Of a stretch of 64,000 nt of DNA, positions 53,376 through 62,403 are shown one piece after another. Numbering within the stretch: position 1 is the first letter of the stretch; every line of letters begins with the position of its first letter. Position numbers and translations under genes: made by a program. A model generated the notes under the pieces. It searched no databases and was not told the origin of the DNA. It was given only the letters and a program-made list of their open reading frames with translations. The DNA is from Salegentibacter lacus (lineage in GTDB: Bacteria > Bacteroidota > Bacteroidia > Flavobacteriales > Flavobacteriaceae), in contig NZ_JAIQZB010000016.1 of assembly GCF_020164555.1 (NCBI RefSeq), forward strand, positions 1-64,000, written 5' to 3'.

Positions 53376-53454
53376 ATTGATTTGGTTAATGTCTCAAGTA
53401 TAGTTTTGCCTTTTAACGTTTGGTATTTAATTAAAAAATAAAATTTAAAAAGTC

Positions 53455-53486
53455 AAAAAGCCTGAGTAAGAATCTCAAGCTTTTTT
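53455..53486 (-). terminator. terminator after the CCG-domain Fe-S gene
   Basis: On the minus strand an imperfect stem (AAAGCTTGAG / CTCAGGCTTT, one mismatch) with a 7-nt loop ends in a T run. It stops transcription of the Fe-S gene at 53520. Confidence 0.65.
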
Positions 53487-53519
53487 AAACAATAATTTTA
53501 TTTAATTTTGAATGATTTA

Positions 53520-54311
53520 CTATAGATCGTGGGCGTTTGCGATTAGTTCTGCCACGTCCATTACTTCCACACTGTCTTCTTTGTTTTTCCCTTTCACCCC
53601 ATCTGTCATCATTGTATTACAAAAAGGGCAACCAGCAGCAATAACTTCAGGTTTTACTTCCATAGCCTGCTCAGTACGCTCAATATTTACGTCTTTATTT
53701 CCCGGCTCGGGCTCTTTAAACATTTGCCCACCACCGGCACCACAACAGAGTCCGTTAGATTTACATTTTCGCATTTCTACGAGCTCTACTTCCAGTTTTC
53801 TAAGTAAGTCACGCGGAGCTTCATATTCTCCGTTAGCACGGCCTAAATAACATGGATCGTGAAAAGTGATGCGCTTTCCTTTAAATTTTCCGCCTTCAAC
53901 CTTTAATTTTCCTTCATTTAAAAGGGCTTTTAAAAATTGTGTATGGTGCATTACTTCGTAATTTCCACCTAAGGCAGGATATTCGTTTTTTATAGTATTG
54001 AAACAGTGTGGACAAGCGGTAACCACTTTTTCTATTTCATAACCATTAAGAACTTCGATATTTGTCGCAGCCTGCATTTGGAAAAGAAACTCGTTCCCGG
54101 AGCGTTTTGCCGGATCTCCCGTACAGCTTTCTTCAGTTCCTAAAACAGCAAAATCAACTCCAGCTTCATGTAATAGTTTCACGAATGCCTTGGTGATTTT
54201 CTTTGCCCTGTCATCAAAACTACCGGCGCAACCAACCCAAAATAAGACTTCGGGTTTTTTACCTTCTGCCATATACTCGGCCATGGTAGGTACTTTTAAT
54301 GCTTCTGCCAT
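53520..54311 (-). CDS. CCG-domain (Fe-S)-binding oxidoreductase subunit
   Basis: 263 residues with two cysteine-rich CCG motifs: CPHCFNTIKNEYPALGG with HDPCYLGRANG, and KSNGLCCGAGGGQMF, as in HdrB/LldE/GlpC-type subunits that bind a noncubane 4Fe-4S cluster. Soluble. Partner of the membrane 4Fe-4S protein encoded just upstream (79 bp), although it has its own -7 element. Together they would form a quinone-linked electron-transfer module of unknown donor. Confidence 0.88.
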   Translation of the reverse strand: MAEALKVPTMAEYMAEGKKPEVLFWVGCAGSFDDRAKKITKAFVKLLHEAGVDFAVLGTEESCTGDPAKRSGNEFLFQMQAATNIEVLNGYEIEKVVTACPHCFNTIKNEYPALGGNYEVMHHTQFLKALLNEGKLKVEGGKFKGKRITFHDPCYLGRANGEYEAPRDLLRKLEVELVEMRKCKSNGLCCGAGGGQMFKEPEPGNKDVNIERTEQAMEVKPEVIAAGCPFCNTMMTDGVKGKNKEDSVEVMDVAELIANAHDL

Positions 54312-54361
54312 ATCTAATTTCTTTTAATTTTATTCTGAAGACTTTCAGGTAGTCTTGTATT

Positions 54362-54369
54362 CAAAAATA
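54362..54369 (-). promoter_or_regulatory. -7 promoter element of the CCG-domain gene
   Basis: Minus strand TATTTTTG, exact TAnnTTTG, 51 bp before the ATG at 54311. A small hairpin (AGACT/AGTCT, 54339-54355) lies in the leader. Confidence 0.45.
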
Positions 54370-54390
54370 TTTTTTTTGCTATTGGAGAAA

Positions 54391-55731
54391 CTAATTTTCC
54401 TTAGCCCAATTTAATCGATCTTGTTGGTTGTAAGGCCAGGGTGCTCCATTGTTTTCAATATTTGTCATTGCAATAGCCAGCTCATTTGGAGCAGCGCTTT
54501 CTTCCATAACTAAATAGCGACGCATATCTAAAATAATAGAAAGCGGATCTATCCCAACCGGGCAGGCTTCTACACAAGCATTACAAGTGGTGCAGGCCCA
54601 AAGTTCCTCTCTTAAAATAAAATCGTCGAGCAATTGCTTGCCGTTATCTTCGTATTTTCCTTTAGTATTGATGATCTCCCCTACTTCTTCCAGCCTATCA
54701 CGGGTATCCATCATAATTTTTCTGGGAGAAAGTTTTTTGCCAGTTTGATTTGCAGGACATTCTGCAGTGCATCGTCCGCATTCGGTACAGGTATAAGAAT
54801 TTAATAACTGAACCTGGTTAAGATCAAAAACATCTGAAGCTCCAAATTTATCGGGTTCGGCACCTTCCTCTTCTTCTGCCGGGGCAGCAAAAGGATCGGC
54901 ATCGGGATCCATCATCAATTTAACTTCATCGGTTACCGATTGAAGGTTGTTCATTTCTCCTTGCGGCTGAAGTTTTGAAAAATAAACATTTGGAAAAGCC
55001 AGTAGAATATGTAAATGCTTAGAGTAGTACAGATAATTTAGGAAGAAAAGGATTCCTAAAATATGTAACCACCAGGCTGCTCTTTCAATAATGATGAGTG
55101 TTGCATTACTCATTCCGTCAAAAACAGGCAGTAAAAACTGGCTAATAGGAAAACTTCCTGTTATTCCTGCTTCACTCGCATAATGAGGGGCTCCATTTAG
55201 CTGAAGCTGATAGTCTGTAGCATTCATTACCAGGAAAAGTACCATTAGTACCATTTCAAAATAAAGAATATAATTCGCATCATTTTTAGGCCAGCCTTTT
55301 AATTCCCGACTTAAAAAACGATAAATGTTTAAGATATTTCTTCTTATCCAGAATACAATCACTCCAATTAGAACCAACAATGCCAATACTTCAAAAGAAG
55401 CGATAAGAACATCGTAGAAGCCGCCCATAAATGATAGCACACGGTGAGTACCGAATAAACCATCTATTATAATTTCAAGAACTTCAATATTTATAATTAC
55501 AAAACCTACATAAACAATAACGTGCAGAAATCCTGAAACCGGTTTTTTAACCATTTTACTTTGGCCAAATGCAATCCTGGCCATTTTCGCAAAGCGTTCT
55601 CCCTTATTATCGTTGCGGTCTATCTCTTTTCCTAATTTTATATTTCGTAATAACCTGCGAATGTTGCGAACAAAAAAACCGATTCCTACCGTTAAGGCAA
55701 CTAAGAATAAGACCTGGGAAATAATTTGCAT
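54391..55731 (-). CDS. membrane-bound 4Fe-4S dicluster protein
   Basis: 446 residues. The first 240 contain about five membrane segments (NarI-like: LVALTVGIGFFV, LHVIVYVGFVIINIEVLEI, IASFEVLALLVLIGVIVF). The cytosolic end carries two ferredoxin motifs, CTECGRCTAECP and CTTCNACVEACP. Passes electrons between quinone and a soluble partner, probably the CCG protein next door. Directly downstream of mlaD (6 bp). Confidence 0.9.
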   Translation of the reverse strand: MQIISQVLFLVALTVGIGFFVRNIRRLLRNIKLGKEIDRNDNKGERFAKMARIAFGQSKMVKKPVSGFLHVIVYVGFVIINIEVLEIIIDGLFGTHRVLSFMGGFYDVLIASFEVLALLVLIGVIVFWIRRNILNIYRFLSRELKGWPKNDANYILYFEMVLMVLFLVMNATDYQLQLNGAPHYASEAGITGSFPISQFLLPVFDGMSNATLIIIERAAWWLHILGILFFLNYLYYSKHLHILLAFPNVYFSKLQPQGEMNNLQSVTDEVKLMMDPDADPFAAPAEEEEGAEPDKFGASDVFDLNQVQLLNSYTCTECGRCTAECPANQTGKKLSPRKIMMDTRDRLEEVGEIINTKGKYEDNGKQLLDDFILREELWACTTCNACVEACPVGIDPLSIILDMRRYLVMEESAAPNELAIAMTNIENNGAPWPYNQQDRLNWAKEN

Positions 55732-55737
55732 AGTTGG

Positions 55738-56694
55738 TTATTTAATTGAATCCTTTTCCTTTGGTTCCTGATAAGGTTTCGGATTTTTTCCGAAGACAGA
55801 GAAATGTACGTATCGTTTAGGATTCAGTTTTACGTCTTGTAGTAATTGTTCCAACTGTTTGGTAGCGTTGTCCAGGTTATTATAAACGGCATCATCATTA
55901 ATTAACTTCCCTGCGGTACCTTCTTTATTGTTTAATTTATCTGAAATACTTTCAAAATCGGCCACTACTTTTTCAAGGTCCTTGGTGATCTTCCCAATAT
56001 CCATTTGTGTTAAAGTATCTGAAAAAGAATTAAAATTGGTAGTCATTTCATCCAGATTGGTAAATGTTCTATCTAATTTACCTGAATTCCTTCCTACAAT
56101 TCCCTCTAAAGTATTTGCGGTAACTTTAAATGAAGCCACAGTAGCATTAAGGTCTTTAAAGGTATTTCGAATATTATACCGGGTGCTGTCGTTTAGAATT
56201 TTATTAACCGCTGTAACCAATGAATCTGCACTTACAATTGTATTTTCAACTTTCTCCTGAAGTGGTGTCAACCTATCATTAACCAATTCCATGATACCTT
56301 CTTCGGTATCACTTTTTAGAGTGTCTCCGGTTTTTGCCATATCCCCCATTTCATACTTCGGGAGAATAGCCAAAGATTTTCCGCCAATAATATTCCCACC
56401 ATAAATTTGAGCAACACTGTTTTCGGAAAATTCAAAATCATTTTCTACCGTAAAGCTCACTATAAGAGTGCCTTTAGCATCTAGGAAGCCAATTTTGGTT
56501 ACCTGGCCAACCTTAAGACCGTTTATCGTAACGGCAGAGGAAGGTGAAAGCCCTTCTACATCGTTATAAACTGCGTGAAAAGTTCTGCTGGAATCCAACA
56601 GGTTTTTACCTTTTAAGAAACTATAACCAAAAATTAATAAGAGAATAGCAATTATTGCTAGTACTGCAGTTTTTACTTCACGTGTAAATTTCAA
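55738..56694 (-). CDS. MlaD-family (MCE domain) lipid-transport protein
   Basis: 318 residues. One membrane anchor at about 12-28, then the MCE domain (FHAVYNDVEGLSPSSAVTINGLKVGQV ... GKSLAIL) to about 120, and a long helical/coiled region ending NDDAVYNNLDNATKQLEQLL. MlaD-type proteins form hexameric rings that move phospholipids between inner and outer membranes. No MlaE/F permease here; those are elsewhere. Own -7 element. Confidence 0.92.
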   Translation of the reverse strand: MKFTREVKTAVLAIIAILLLIFGYSFLKGKNLLDSSRTFHAVYNDVEGLSPSSAVTINGLKVGQVTKIGFLDAKGTLIVSFTVENDFEFSENSVAQIYGGNIIGGKSLAILPKYEMGDMAKTGDTLKSDTEEGIMELVNDRLTPLQEKVENTIVSADSLVTAVNKILNDSTRYNIRNTFKDLNATVASFKVTANTLEGIVGRNSGKLDRTFTNLDEMTTNFNSFSDTLTQMDIGKITKDLEKVVADFESISDKLNNKEGTAGKLINDDAVYNNLDNATKQLEQLLQDVKLNPKRYVHFSVFGKNPKPYQEPKEKDSIK

Positions 56695-56717
56695 AAGCTA
56701 TTTTTTTAGGATAAGGA

Positions 56718-56725
56718 CAAATTTA
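56718..56725 (-). promoter_or_regulatory. -7 promoter element of the mlaD-like gene
   Basis: Minus strand TAAATTTG, exact TAnnTTTG, 24 bp before the ATG at 56694, inside the 53 bp gap after the amidase gene. Confidence 0.6.
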
Positions 56726-56747
56726 GAAATAAAATAGAAAAGAGGCG

Positions 56748-57857
56748 TTAATTAACCTTAGATTTTAACGCGTCATTAACTGTAATCTTGCTGCCATCCT
56801 TAAAAGCGACAATATAACTTGAAGGATATCCATTTTGTTTTGCCTTATTGTGAAGCTTATTTATTTTAATATAATCTGAAGTAGCACCGTAATAATATTT
56901 ATACAACTCATCTTCCCTTGCGCGTTCTACATCTTCTAAGCCTTTAAAATTATATGCTTTAGTCTCTAAGCGCTTAGAACCCGCCGCCAGTTGAATTTTA
57001 AAAGTAATGCCTTCGTAAATCTCGCTCTGATTCACATTATTGTTGGAAGAAGAAGTTGTCTCAATACTTTCTAGATTAGATAGGTTAATGGTGTTAGCAT
57101 ATTTTCCTATTGCCTCTACAATAGCTGCAGCCATTTTATTTTGCCCGCCGGTACTGTTTAAATATGGCCCTTCGTGGTTATTAGTTAAAAAACCGGTTTC
57201 AATTAGTACGCTGGGCATGACTGCATTTTTTAGTACCAGAAACCCTGCTTGTTTTACACCACGATTTTTTCTTTTTAATTCATTGGTGAAGTTTTTCTGT
57301 ACAAAATCGGCTAAAAGAATACTTTGGTTTAGGTATTCTTCCTGCATTAAAGCCATTCCAATATAAGATTCAGGAGAATTGGGATTAAAACCGCCATAGG
57401 TCACCTCGTAATCTTCCTCTAAAAAAATCACCGAGTTCTCTTTTTTCGCTACTTCAAAGTTTTCTTCGGTTTTATGAAGTCCTAAAACAAAGGTCTCTGT
57501 GCCATAAGCCTGAGAGTTGTGAGAGTTGCAGTGTACCGAAACAAATAGATCTGCGTTTGCTTCATTGGCAATTTGCGCTCTTTTATCTAAAGGAATAAAA
57601 ACATCAGAATCCCGGGTGTAAATCACTTCTATCCCGCCTTTTTTCTCTAGAGCTTCACCAATTTTCAAAATAATACTAAGTGCGATTTCCTTTTCTTTAA
57701 AACCATTCCCCATATTTCCAGGATCTTTTCCTCCATGGCCGGCATCTAACACCACTACAAATCGATCTCGCGGTTTATCGTTAAGCGCAAATATGCCTTG
57801 CAAGCTTACAAGAAAAATGAAGAAAAATACGAAAAGTTTAAGTAGGTTCGTTCTCAT
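56748..57857 (-). CDS. N-acetylmuramoyl-L-alanine amidase (Amidase_3)
   Basis: 369 residues. Signal peptide of about 24 residues. Zinc amidase domain at about 33-255: VVLDAGHGGKDPGNMG (first His), FKEKEIALSI (Glu), FVSVHCNSHNSQ (second His) and VLIETGFLTNNHEG (catalytic Glu). The C-terminal 90 residues are SPOR-like (FKIQLAAGSKRL). Cuts the stem peptide from peptidoglycan, probably at division. Divergent from the lptD-like gene. Confidence 0.93.
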   Translation of the reverse strand: MRTNLLKLFVFFFIFLVSLQGIFALNDKPRDRFVVVLDAGHGGKDPGNMGNGFKEKEIALSIILKIGEALEKKGGIEVIYTRDSDVFIPLDKRAQIANEANADLFVSVHCNSHNSQAYGTETFVLGLHKTEENFEVAKKENSVIFLEEDYEVTYGGFNPNSPESYIGMALMQEEYLNQSILLADFVQKNFTNELKRKNRGVKQAGFLVLKNAVMPSVLIETGFLTNNHEGPYLNSTGGQNKMAAAIVEAIGKYANTINLSNLESIETTSSSNNNVNQSEIYEGITFKIQLAAGSKRLETKAYNFKGLEDVERAREDELYKYYYGATSDYIKINKLHNKAKQNGYPSSYIVAFKDGSKITVNDALKSKVN

Positions 57858-57913
57858 AAAAAGGTAACGCTAAGTTTAGGCTAATTATTTTAATTACTTT
57901 TTTCAGGAAATCT

Positions 57914-57921
57914 CAAATCTA
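57914..57921 (-). promoter_or_regulatory. -7 promoter element of the amidase gene
   Basis: Minus strand TAGATTTG, exact TAnnTTTG, 57 bp before the ATG at 57857. Confidence 0.5.
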
Positions 57922-57938
57922 AGCTGAAAAAATATATG

Positions 57939-57946
57939 TAATTTTG
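57939..57946 (+). promoter_or_regulatory. -7 promoter element of the lptD-like gene
   Basis: TAATTTTG, exact TAnnTTTG, 48 bp before the TTG start at 57994. Back to back with the amidase promoter. Confidence 0.5.
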
Positions 57947-57993
57947 AATTTGCAAAAAGCAAGCCATTCTTTACAAAAATAGCACTTAGAGCA

Positions 57994-60723
57994 TTGCAAA
58001 CAAACATACCTAATATACTTTTTCGCTGTATTTTTATACTGCTTCCTTTCGTTTGTCTAAACGCTCAGGAAATAGGAAAGAAGCAGGAAATAGATATTGA
58101 CGCCCGGGAACGCGATTCACTGGTTACTGTTGGCGACTCCTTACCACTCGCCGAGACCATAAGGCTAACCGATAGTATTATTGGAGATTCTTTGCAAACC
58201 CCACAACAGGGAAATCAATTAATCACAGATGTGGTTCAATACCAGGCTAAGGATTATATGCGAATTAGCCAGAAAGAAAATCGCATGTACCTTTATAATG
58301 AAGCGCAAATTATCTACGGAGATATGCAGATTAATGCCGGCCTGATTATAATGGACAATGAAAAAAATGAAGTTTATGCCTACGGAATCCCAGATTCTAC
58401 AGGTGCATATTCTCAAAAACCGGTTTTTGTACAGGCAAATCAAACTGTGGAGCCAGATTCTATTCGGTTTAATTTTGATACCGAAAGAGCGCTGGTTTAC
58501 AACTCCAGAACACAACAAGCAAATTTTAATGTAAGAGGTGAAGTAACCAAGCGGGAAAATGATTCGGTATATTTTATGCAGAATGTTCGTTTTACCACCG
58601 ATGAAGATTTAGATAACCCAGATTACTACTTCTATGCCCGGAGGATAAAATTTGTTCCAGACAAAAAGATTGTAGCGGGCTTTGTAAATATGTATCTCGC
58701 CGATGTTCCTACTCCTTTAGGTCTTCCGTTCGGATATTTTCCCTTAACCGAGGAAGAAACATCAGGTTTTATTATTCCCAGTTTTGGGGATAGCCAGCGT
58801 GGTTATTTTCTTCAAAATGGAGGCTATTATTTCGCGATTAGTGATTATGTAGATTTGCTAACCTTAGGAGATTATTATACCAACGGAAGTTATGCGGTAA
58901 GATTGGAAAGCAACTATGCTAAACGTTATCGCTATCGCGGAAATGTAAGAATACGTTATGAAAACCTTTTTCAGAGTGAACGCGGTTTCCCTGATTTTGC
59001 AGAACAATCGGTTTACAATATTCAGTGGTCACATAACCAGGATGCCAAGGCAAATCCTAATTCCAGGTTTAGTGCCTCGGTAAACTTAGGAAGTAGTACT
59101 TATTATCAGAATTCTGTAAATCAAATGAATACAGGTAACTTCTTAACAAATACTTTAAGTTCTTCGGTTTCGTATAGTAAAACCTTTCCCGGTGAACCTC
59201 AGATTAATTTAAGCCTTGCAGCACGGCATCAACAAAATACAAGGACGCAAACTATAAATATGAGTTTGCCTACGCTACAGGCAAGTATGACACGTATTTA
59301 TCCTTTTGCTCCAGGTACCGGAGCGAAAAAAGGTATAATTGAAAATATAAACTTTCAGTATAACATAAGGGCAGAAAATCAAATTAGAACAACAGATTCC
59401 TTGTTTTTTAAACCTGAGATGTTTCAAGAAGCAAATTACGGGGCGCAACATTCTATACCGGTATCTACCAACTTTAAATTATTCAATTACTTAAGTGTTA
59501 GCGCTAACGCCAATTATGAGGAGAATTGGGTTTTTAAGACTTTTGATCAATCTTACGACGAATTTAATAACGAAGTGGTAATTGATACCGTTAGCGGATT
59601 TGATTCTTACCGAACGTATAATTTTGGAGCGAGTGTAGGAACTACCTTATATGGATTAAAGAACTTTGGAAAGGATAAAAAAATTCAGGCCATCAGGCAC
59701 GTAATGCGCCCGTCCATAAGTTATAATGTTAATCCTGCATTCGATCAGTTTTACGATACCTATGAGCGTATTGATCCGGCAAATCCTATTGAAACCAATA
59801 TGGTAGATTATTCCAGATTTGATGGGACATTATATGGTGCTCCCGGAAACAGGTTTTCAAGTTCTCTTGGGCTTAGTTTAAGCAATACCCTGGAAGCTAA
59901 AGTACGTTCTAAAGACAGTACGGCAACCGAACCTGAAAAAATCACCCTATTAAATAACTTTAGCATGAGTACTGCTTATAATTTGGCGGGAGAAGATGGG
60001 CAGCCTAAGCTTTCTCCTATCGCCCTAAGAGGTAGTATTCCCATAGTACGCGATAAACTGGATATTAACGTGGCCGGAAATATGGATATATATGCTTTAG
60101 ATAATAATAATAGACGAACAGATAAACTGAACATCAATAATGGAGGTAGCTTATTTAGGTTTACCAACGCAAACGTAAGTTTTGGTTATTCTTTTTCCAG
60201 TAAAGATTTTGATGATGAGGGCGAAGATGAAAGTGAAGATGAAGTAGACAATGATACCTATCGCGGTGGCGGAAGACGAGACGACCTTTTTGGTAAAGGA
60301 TCTGACTTGGAAGGGAAATTTTATGATGAAGAAGAAGATCCTTTTGCTGATGAAGATCGCGAAGAAAGAAACGATAACTGGTACAATTACAAAATCCCAT
60401 GGGATTTGCGAGTATCTTATACCATGACTTATAATAATACTGCTCGACAAAACGAGATTACCTCCCACTCTATTATGTTTTCCGGAGATATAGAACTTTC
60501 TCCAAAATGGGCTGTTGGAGCCTCTTCGGGTTACGATTTAAAAGAATTAGGATTTACTTATACCCAATTAAGATTTCAGCGTGATTTAAATACCTGGCGA
60601 CTAAGTTTTAACTGGGTGCCTTTTAGCGAACGTAGGTCTTGGTATTTCTTTATCGGGATAAAATCGGCTATCTTAAGCGATATCAAGTACGACAAACGTA
60701 ATGAACCGGATCGTAGATTATAA
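57994..60723 (+). CDS. LptD-like outer-membrane LPS assembly protein
   Basis: 909 residues; start taken as TTG 57994, just before the signal peptide (IPNILFRCIFILLPFVCLNAQ). The N-terminal OstA-like beta-jellyroll (about 75-240) has KENRMYLYNEAQIIYGDMQI and YFYARRIKFVPDKKIVAGFVNMYLADVPTPLGLPFGYFP, then a large barrel of about 26 strands. An acidic insert (DEGEDESEDEVDND) near residue 745 is a surface or periplasmic loop. Inserts lipopolysaccharide into the outer leaflet. Co-directional with ridA 16 bp downstream. Confidence 0.9.
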   Translation: MQTNIPNILFRCIFILLPFVCLNAQEIGKKQEIDIDARERDSLVTVGDSLPLAETIRLTDSIIGDSLQTPQQGNQLITDVVQYQAKDYMRISQKENRMYLYNEAQIIYGDMQINAGLIIMDNEKNEVYAYGIPDSTGAYSQKPVFVQANQTVEPDSIRFNFDTERALVYNSRTQQANFNVRGEVTKRENDSVYFMQNVRFTTDEDLDNPDYYFYARRIKFVPDKKIVAGFVNMYLADVPTPLGLPFGYFPLTEEETSGFIIPSFGDSQRGYFLQNGGYYFAISDYVDLLTLGDYYTNGSYAVRLESNYAKRYRYRGNVRIRYENLFQSERGFPDFAEQSVYNIQWSHNQDAKANPNSRFSASVNLGSSTYYQNSVNQMNTGNFLTNTLSSSVSYSKTFPGEPQINLSLAARHQQNTRTQTINMSLPTLQASMTRIYPFAPGTGAKKGIIENINFQYNIRAENQIRTTDSLFFKPEMFQEANYGAQHSIPVSTNFKLFNYLSVSANANYEENWVFKTFDQSYDEFNNEVVIDTVSGFDSYRTYNFGASVGTTLYGLKNFGKDKKIQAIRHVMRPSISYNVNPAFDQFYDTYERIDPANPIETNMVDYSRFDGTLYGAPGNRFSSSLGLSLSNTLEAKVRSKDSTATEPEKITLLNNFSMSTAYNLAGEDGQPKLSPIALRGSIPIVRDKLDINVAGNMDIYALDNNNRRTDKLNINNGGSLFRFTNANVSFGYSFSSKDFDDEGEDESEDEVDNDTYRGGGRRDDLFGKGSDLEGKFYDEEEDPFADEDREERNDNWYNYKIPWDLRVSYTMTYNNTARQNEITSHSIMFSGDIELSPKWAVGASSGYDLKELGFTYTQLRFQRDLNTWRLSFNWVPFSERRSWYFFIGIKSAILSDIKYDKRNEPDRRL

Positions 60724-60739
60724 AATTTAAAAGTTTAAA

Positions 60740-61126
60740 ATGATGAAAAAAATAATTAAAACCGATAAAGCCCCGGCTCCCATTGGGCCTTATAATCAGG
60801 CTGTTTTAACCGGAAATATGCTTTATATTTCAGGACAAATAGCGCTGAATCCTGAAACTAACGAGCTGGAAACCGGCGAACTTCAAGCCGAAACCACGAG
60901 AGTAATGCAAAATCTAAAAGCGATTCTTGCCGAAGCAGGAATGAATTTCGAAAATGTAATAAAGACGTCAATTTTTATTAGCGATATGAATAATTTCGCT
61001 AAAATAAATGAAGTGTACGGATCTTATTTTAATGCAGAGACCGCGCCAGCCAGGGAAACTGTAGAAGTTGCGAATCTTCCTAAATTTGTAAATGTAGAGA
61101 TTAGCGCAATTGCGGTAAAAGACTAA
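60740..61126 (+). CDS. RidA-family imine/enamine deaminase
   Basis: 128 residues. YjgF/RidA signature: APAPIGPYNQAV, GNMLYISGQIALNPE, ETTRVMQNLKAILAEAG, IKTSIFISDMNNF and APARETVEVANLPKFVNVEISAIAV (Arg and Glu of the active site). Hydrolyses reactive 2-aminoacrylate-type intermediates. Second gene after lptD; its stop overlaps that of the convergent gene by 4 bp. Confidence 0.95.
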   Translation: MMKKIIKTDKAPAPIGPYNQAVLTGNMLYISGQIALNPETNELETGELQAETTRVMQNLKAILAEAGMNFENVIKTSIFISDMNNFAKINEVYGSYFNAETAPARETVEVANLPKFVNVEISAIAVKD

Positions 61127-62013
61127 TAATTGCTGAAGAGATAGGCTTCCCGTTCAAAATAATTGGAATAATAACCTTCAAAAGATTGTTGGTCTTGGCC
61201 AAAATGTTCCATTTTATATAAACCGGCAAAAATGAAGATATTAAAATCATAATGAAAGATTTTATCCATTTTCTGGAAAAAGCCTGAGCCTTCCTTAAAT
61301 TTCTCCAGAGGGTTATTTAAATAGGCGTTTAGCACATTAAAATCGTGATATTGAAAAACGTGAATTAATTCGTGCGAAACCGTGTTATAGTTGAATCCGC
61401 CGGTGTCAGGATTAAGTAATATGGCGGTGCTTATTGCTCGTCCCAGATAGTAGTCATTACCATCCTCATATCCAAACGTATTGTTTCCGGAAAAAACGAA
61501 TTCTCCAAGTCTTAAACTTAATTTTGGTTCAAATTTGTTTTGAACGGCGGTGTAGGCAGTTAAAAGAAAAGACACCGGTTGAATTCTGTATTTAACCTGA
61601 AAACGATCCCTGGTATGAAACTCTATTCGGTTAAAACCAATATTTAAATTCCATTGTTCCCAGAAATTTCGGTTTGAAGCAGCATTTTCTATAATTGAAG
61701 TTCCTGCAGAGTTCATAAATTTTGCCGGCCAGCCATAAGTGAGATTTTTCTGTTTAGAAATTCTCCCGGCAAGAAGCTTACTCTCATAGACCAAATAACC
61801 ACCAAGAGCGCCCTGTGCCATTCCTTTAAACAGCACTTTCCCTAGTTTTTCCTGCGGTTTTTTATTGATCACTGCGCCAATTCCACTAAAAACAGATCCT
61901 ATTCCTATATTGAAAATAGTCGCTTCAGTATTATTGTTTTGTGAACGCAACGAGGAAGTTGAGATCAATAAAACAACTATGAATAATAGAAGAAAGCGGG
62001 GTGACCAATTCAA
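61123..62013 (-). CDS. exported protein with HExxH zinc motif
   Basis: 296 residues. Signal peptide ending LRSQ at about 25. A glycine-rich hydrophobic stretch follows (IGIGSVFSGIGAVI). The motif NTVSHELIHVFQYHDF near residue 215 is a zincin HExxH, preceded by strands resembling an outer-membrane protein. It could be a metallopeptidase or a degenerate one; no family name comes to mind beyond conserved flavobacterial protein. Last gene of the pfkA-mgsA run, 21 bp after mgsA. Confidence 0.7.
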   Translation of the reverse strand: MNWSPRFLLLFIVVLLISTSSLRSQNNNTEATIFNIGIGSVFSGIGAVINKKPQEKLGKVLFKGMAQGALGGYLVYESKLLAGRISKQKNLTYGWPAKFMNSAGTSIIENAASNRNFWEQWNLNIGFNRIEFHTRDRFQVKYRIQPVSFLLTAYTAVQNKFEPKLSLRLGEFVFSGNNTFGYEDGNDYYLGRAISTAILLNPDTGGFNYNTVSHELIHVFQYHDFNVLNAYLNNPLEKFKEGSGFFQKMDKIFHYDFNIFIFAGLYKMEHFGQDQQSFEGYYSNYFEREAYLFSNY

Positions 62014-62034
62014 GAAAAACAGCTTAAGTTAGAT

Positions 62035-62400
62035 TTAGAAAGCCTGCATCAATAACCTGGCGCTTGCCGGGTTTGTAGCCAGCGGAATATCATGTACATC
62101 ACATAAACGCATCAACATAAAAATATCGGGTTCGTGAGGGTGCTTATCTAAAGGATCTCTAAAGAAAATTACCATATCTACTTTACCTTCAGCAATACGG
62201 GAAGCTATTTGTGCATCTCCACCTAAGGGTCCCGAAAGTAATTTTTCAACTTCAAAACCGGCGGATTCTGTTTTAGCTCCGGTGGTACCCGTGGCAATTA
62301 GTGTAATATTTTTAGCCTGAAGGGCTTCCTTATGGTTGTTTAAAAACTGAACCATTTCGGCCTTTTTACCGTTGTGGGCAATAATTGCAACTGTTTTCAT
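62035..62400 (-). CDS. mgsA: methylglyoxal synthase
   Basis: 121 residues, slightly shorter than E. coli MgsA (152). Converts dihydroxyacetone phosphate to methylglyoxal and phosphate. Motifs AIIAHNGKKAEMV, ATGTTGAKTE, SGPLGGDAQIASRIAEG (catalytic Asp and phosphate loop) and VIFFRDPLDKHPHEPDI. Separated from pfkA by 3 bp, so expression is linked to glycolytic flux. Confidence 0.95.
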   Translation of the reverse strand: MKTVAIIAHNGKKAEMVQFLNNHKEALQAKNITLIATGTTGAKTESAGFEVEKLLSGPLGGDAQIASRIAEGKVDMVIFFRDPLDKHPHEPDIFMLMRLCDVHDIPLATNPASARLLMQAF

Positions 62401-62403
62401 AAG

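Noticed and set aside
57858-57993. ATG start for the LptD-like gene
   Set aside because: No in-frame ATG lies between the promoter element and the signal peptide; TTG 57994 is the only reasonable start.
60151-60468. Two minus-strand frames of 79-105 aa
   Set aside because: They are antisense to the acidic insert of the LptD-like gene; their apparent hydrophobicity comes from reversed Asp/Glu codons.
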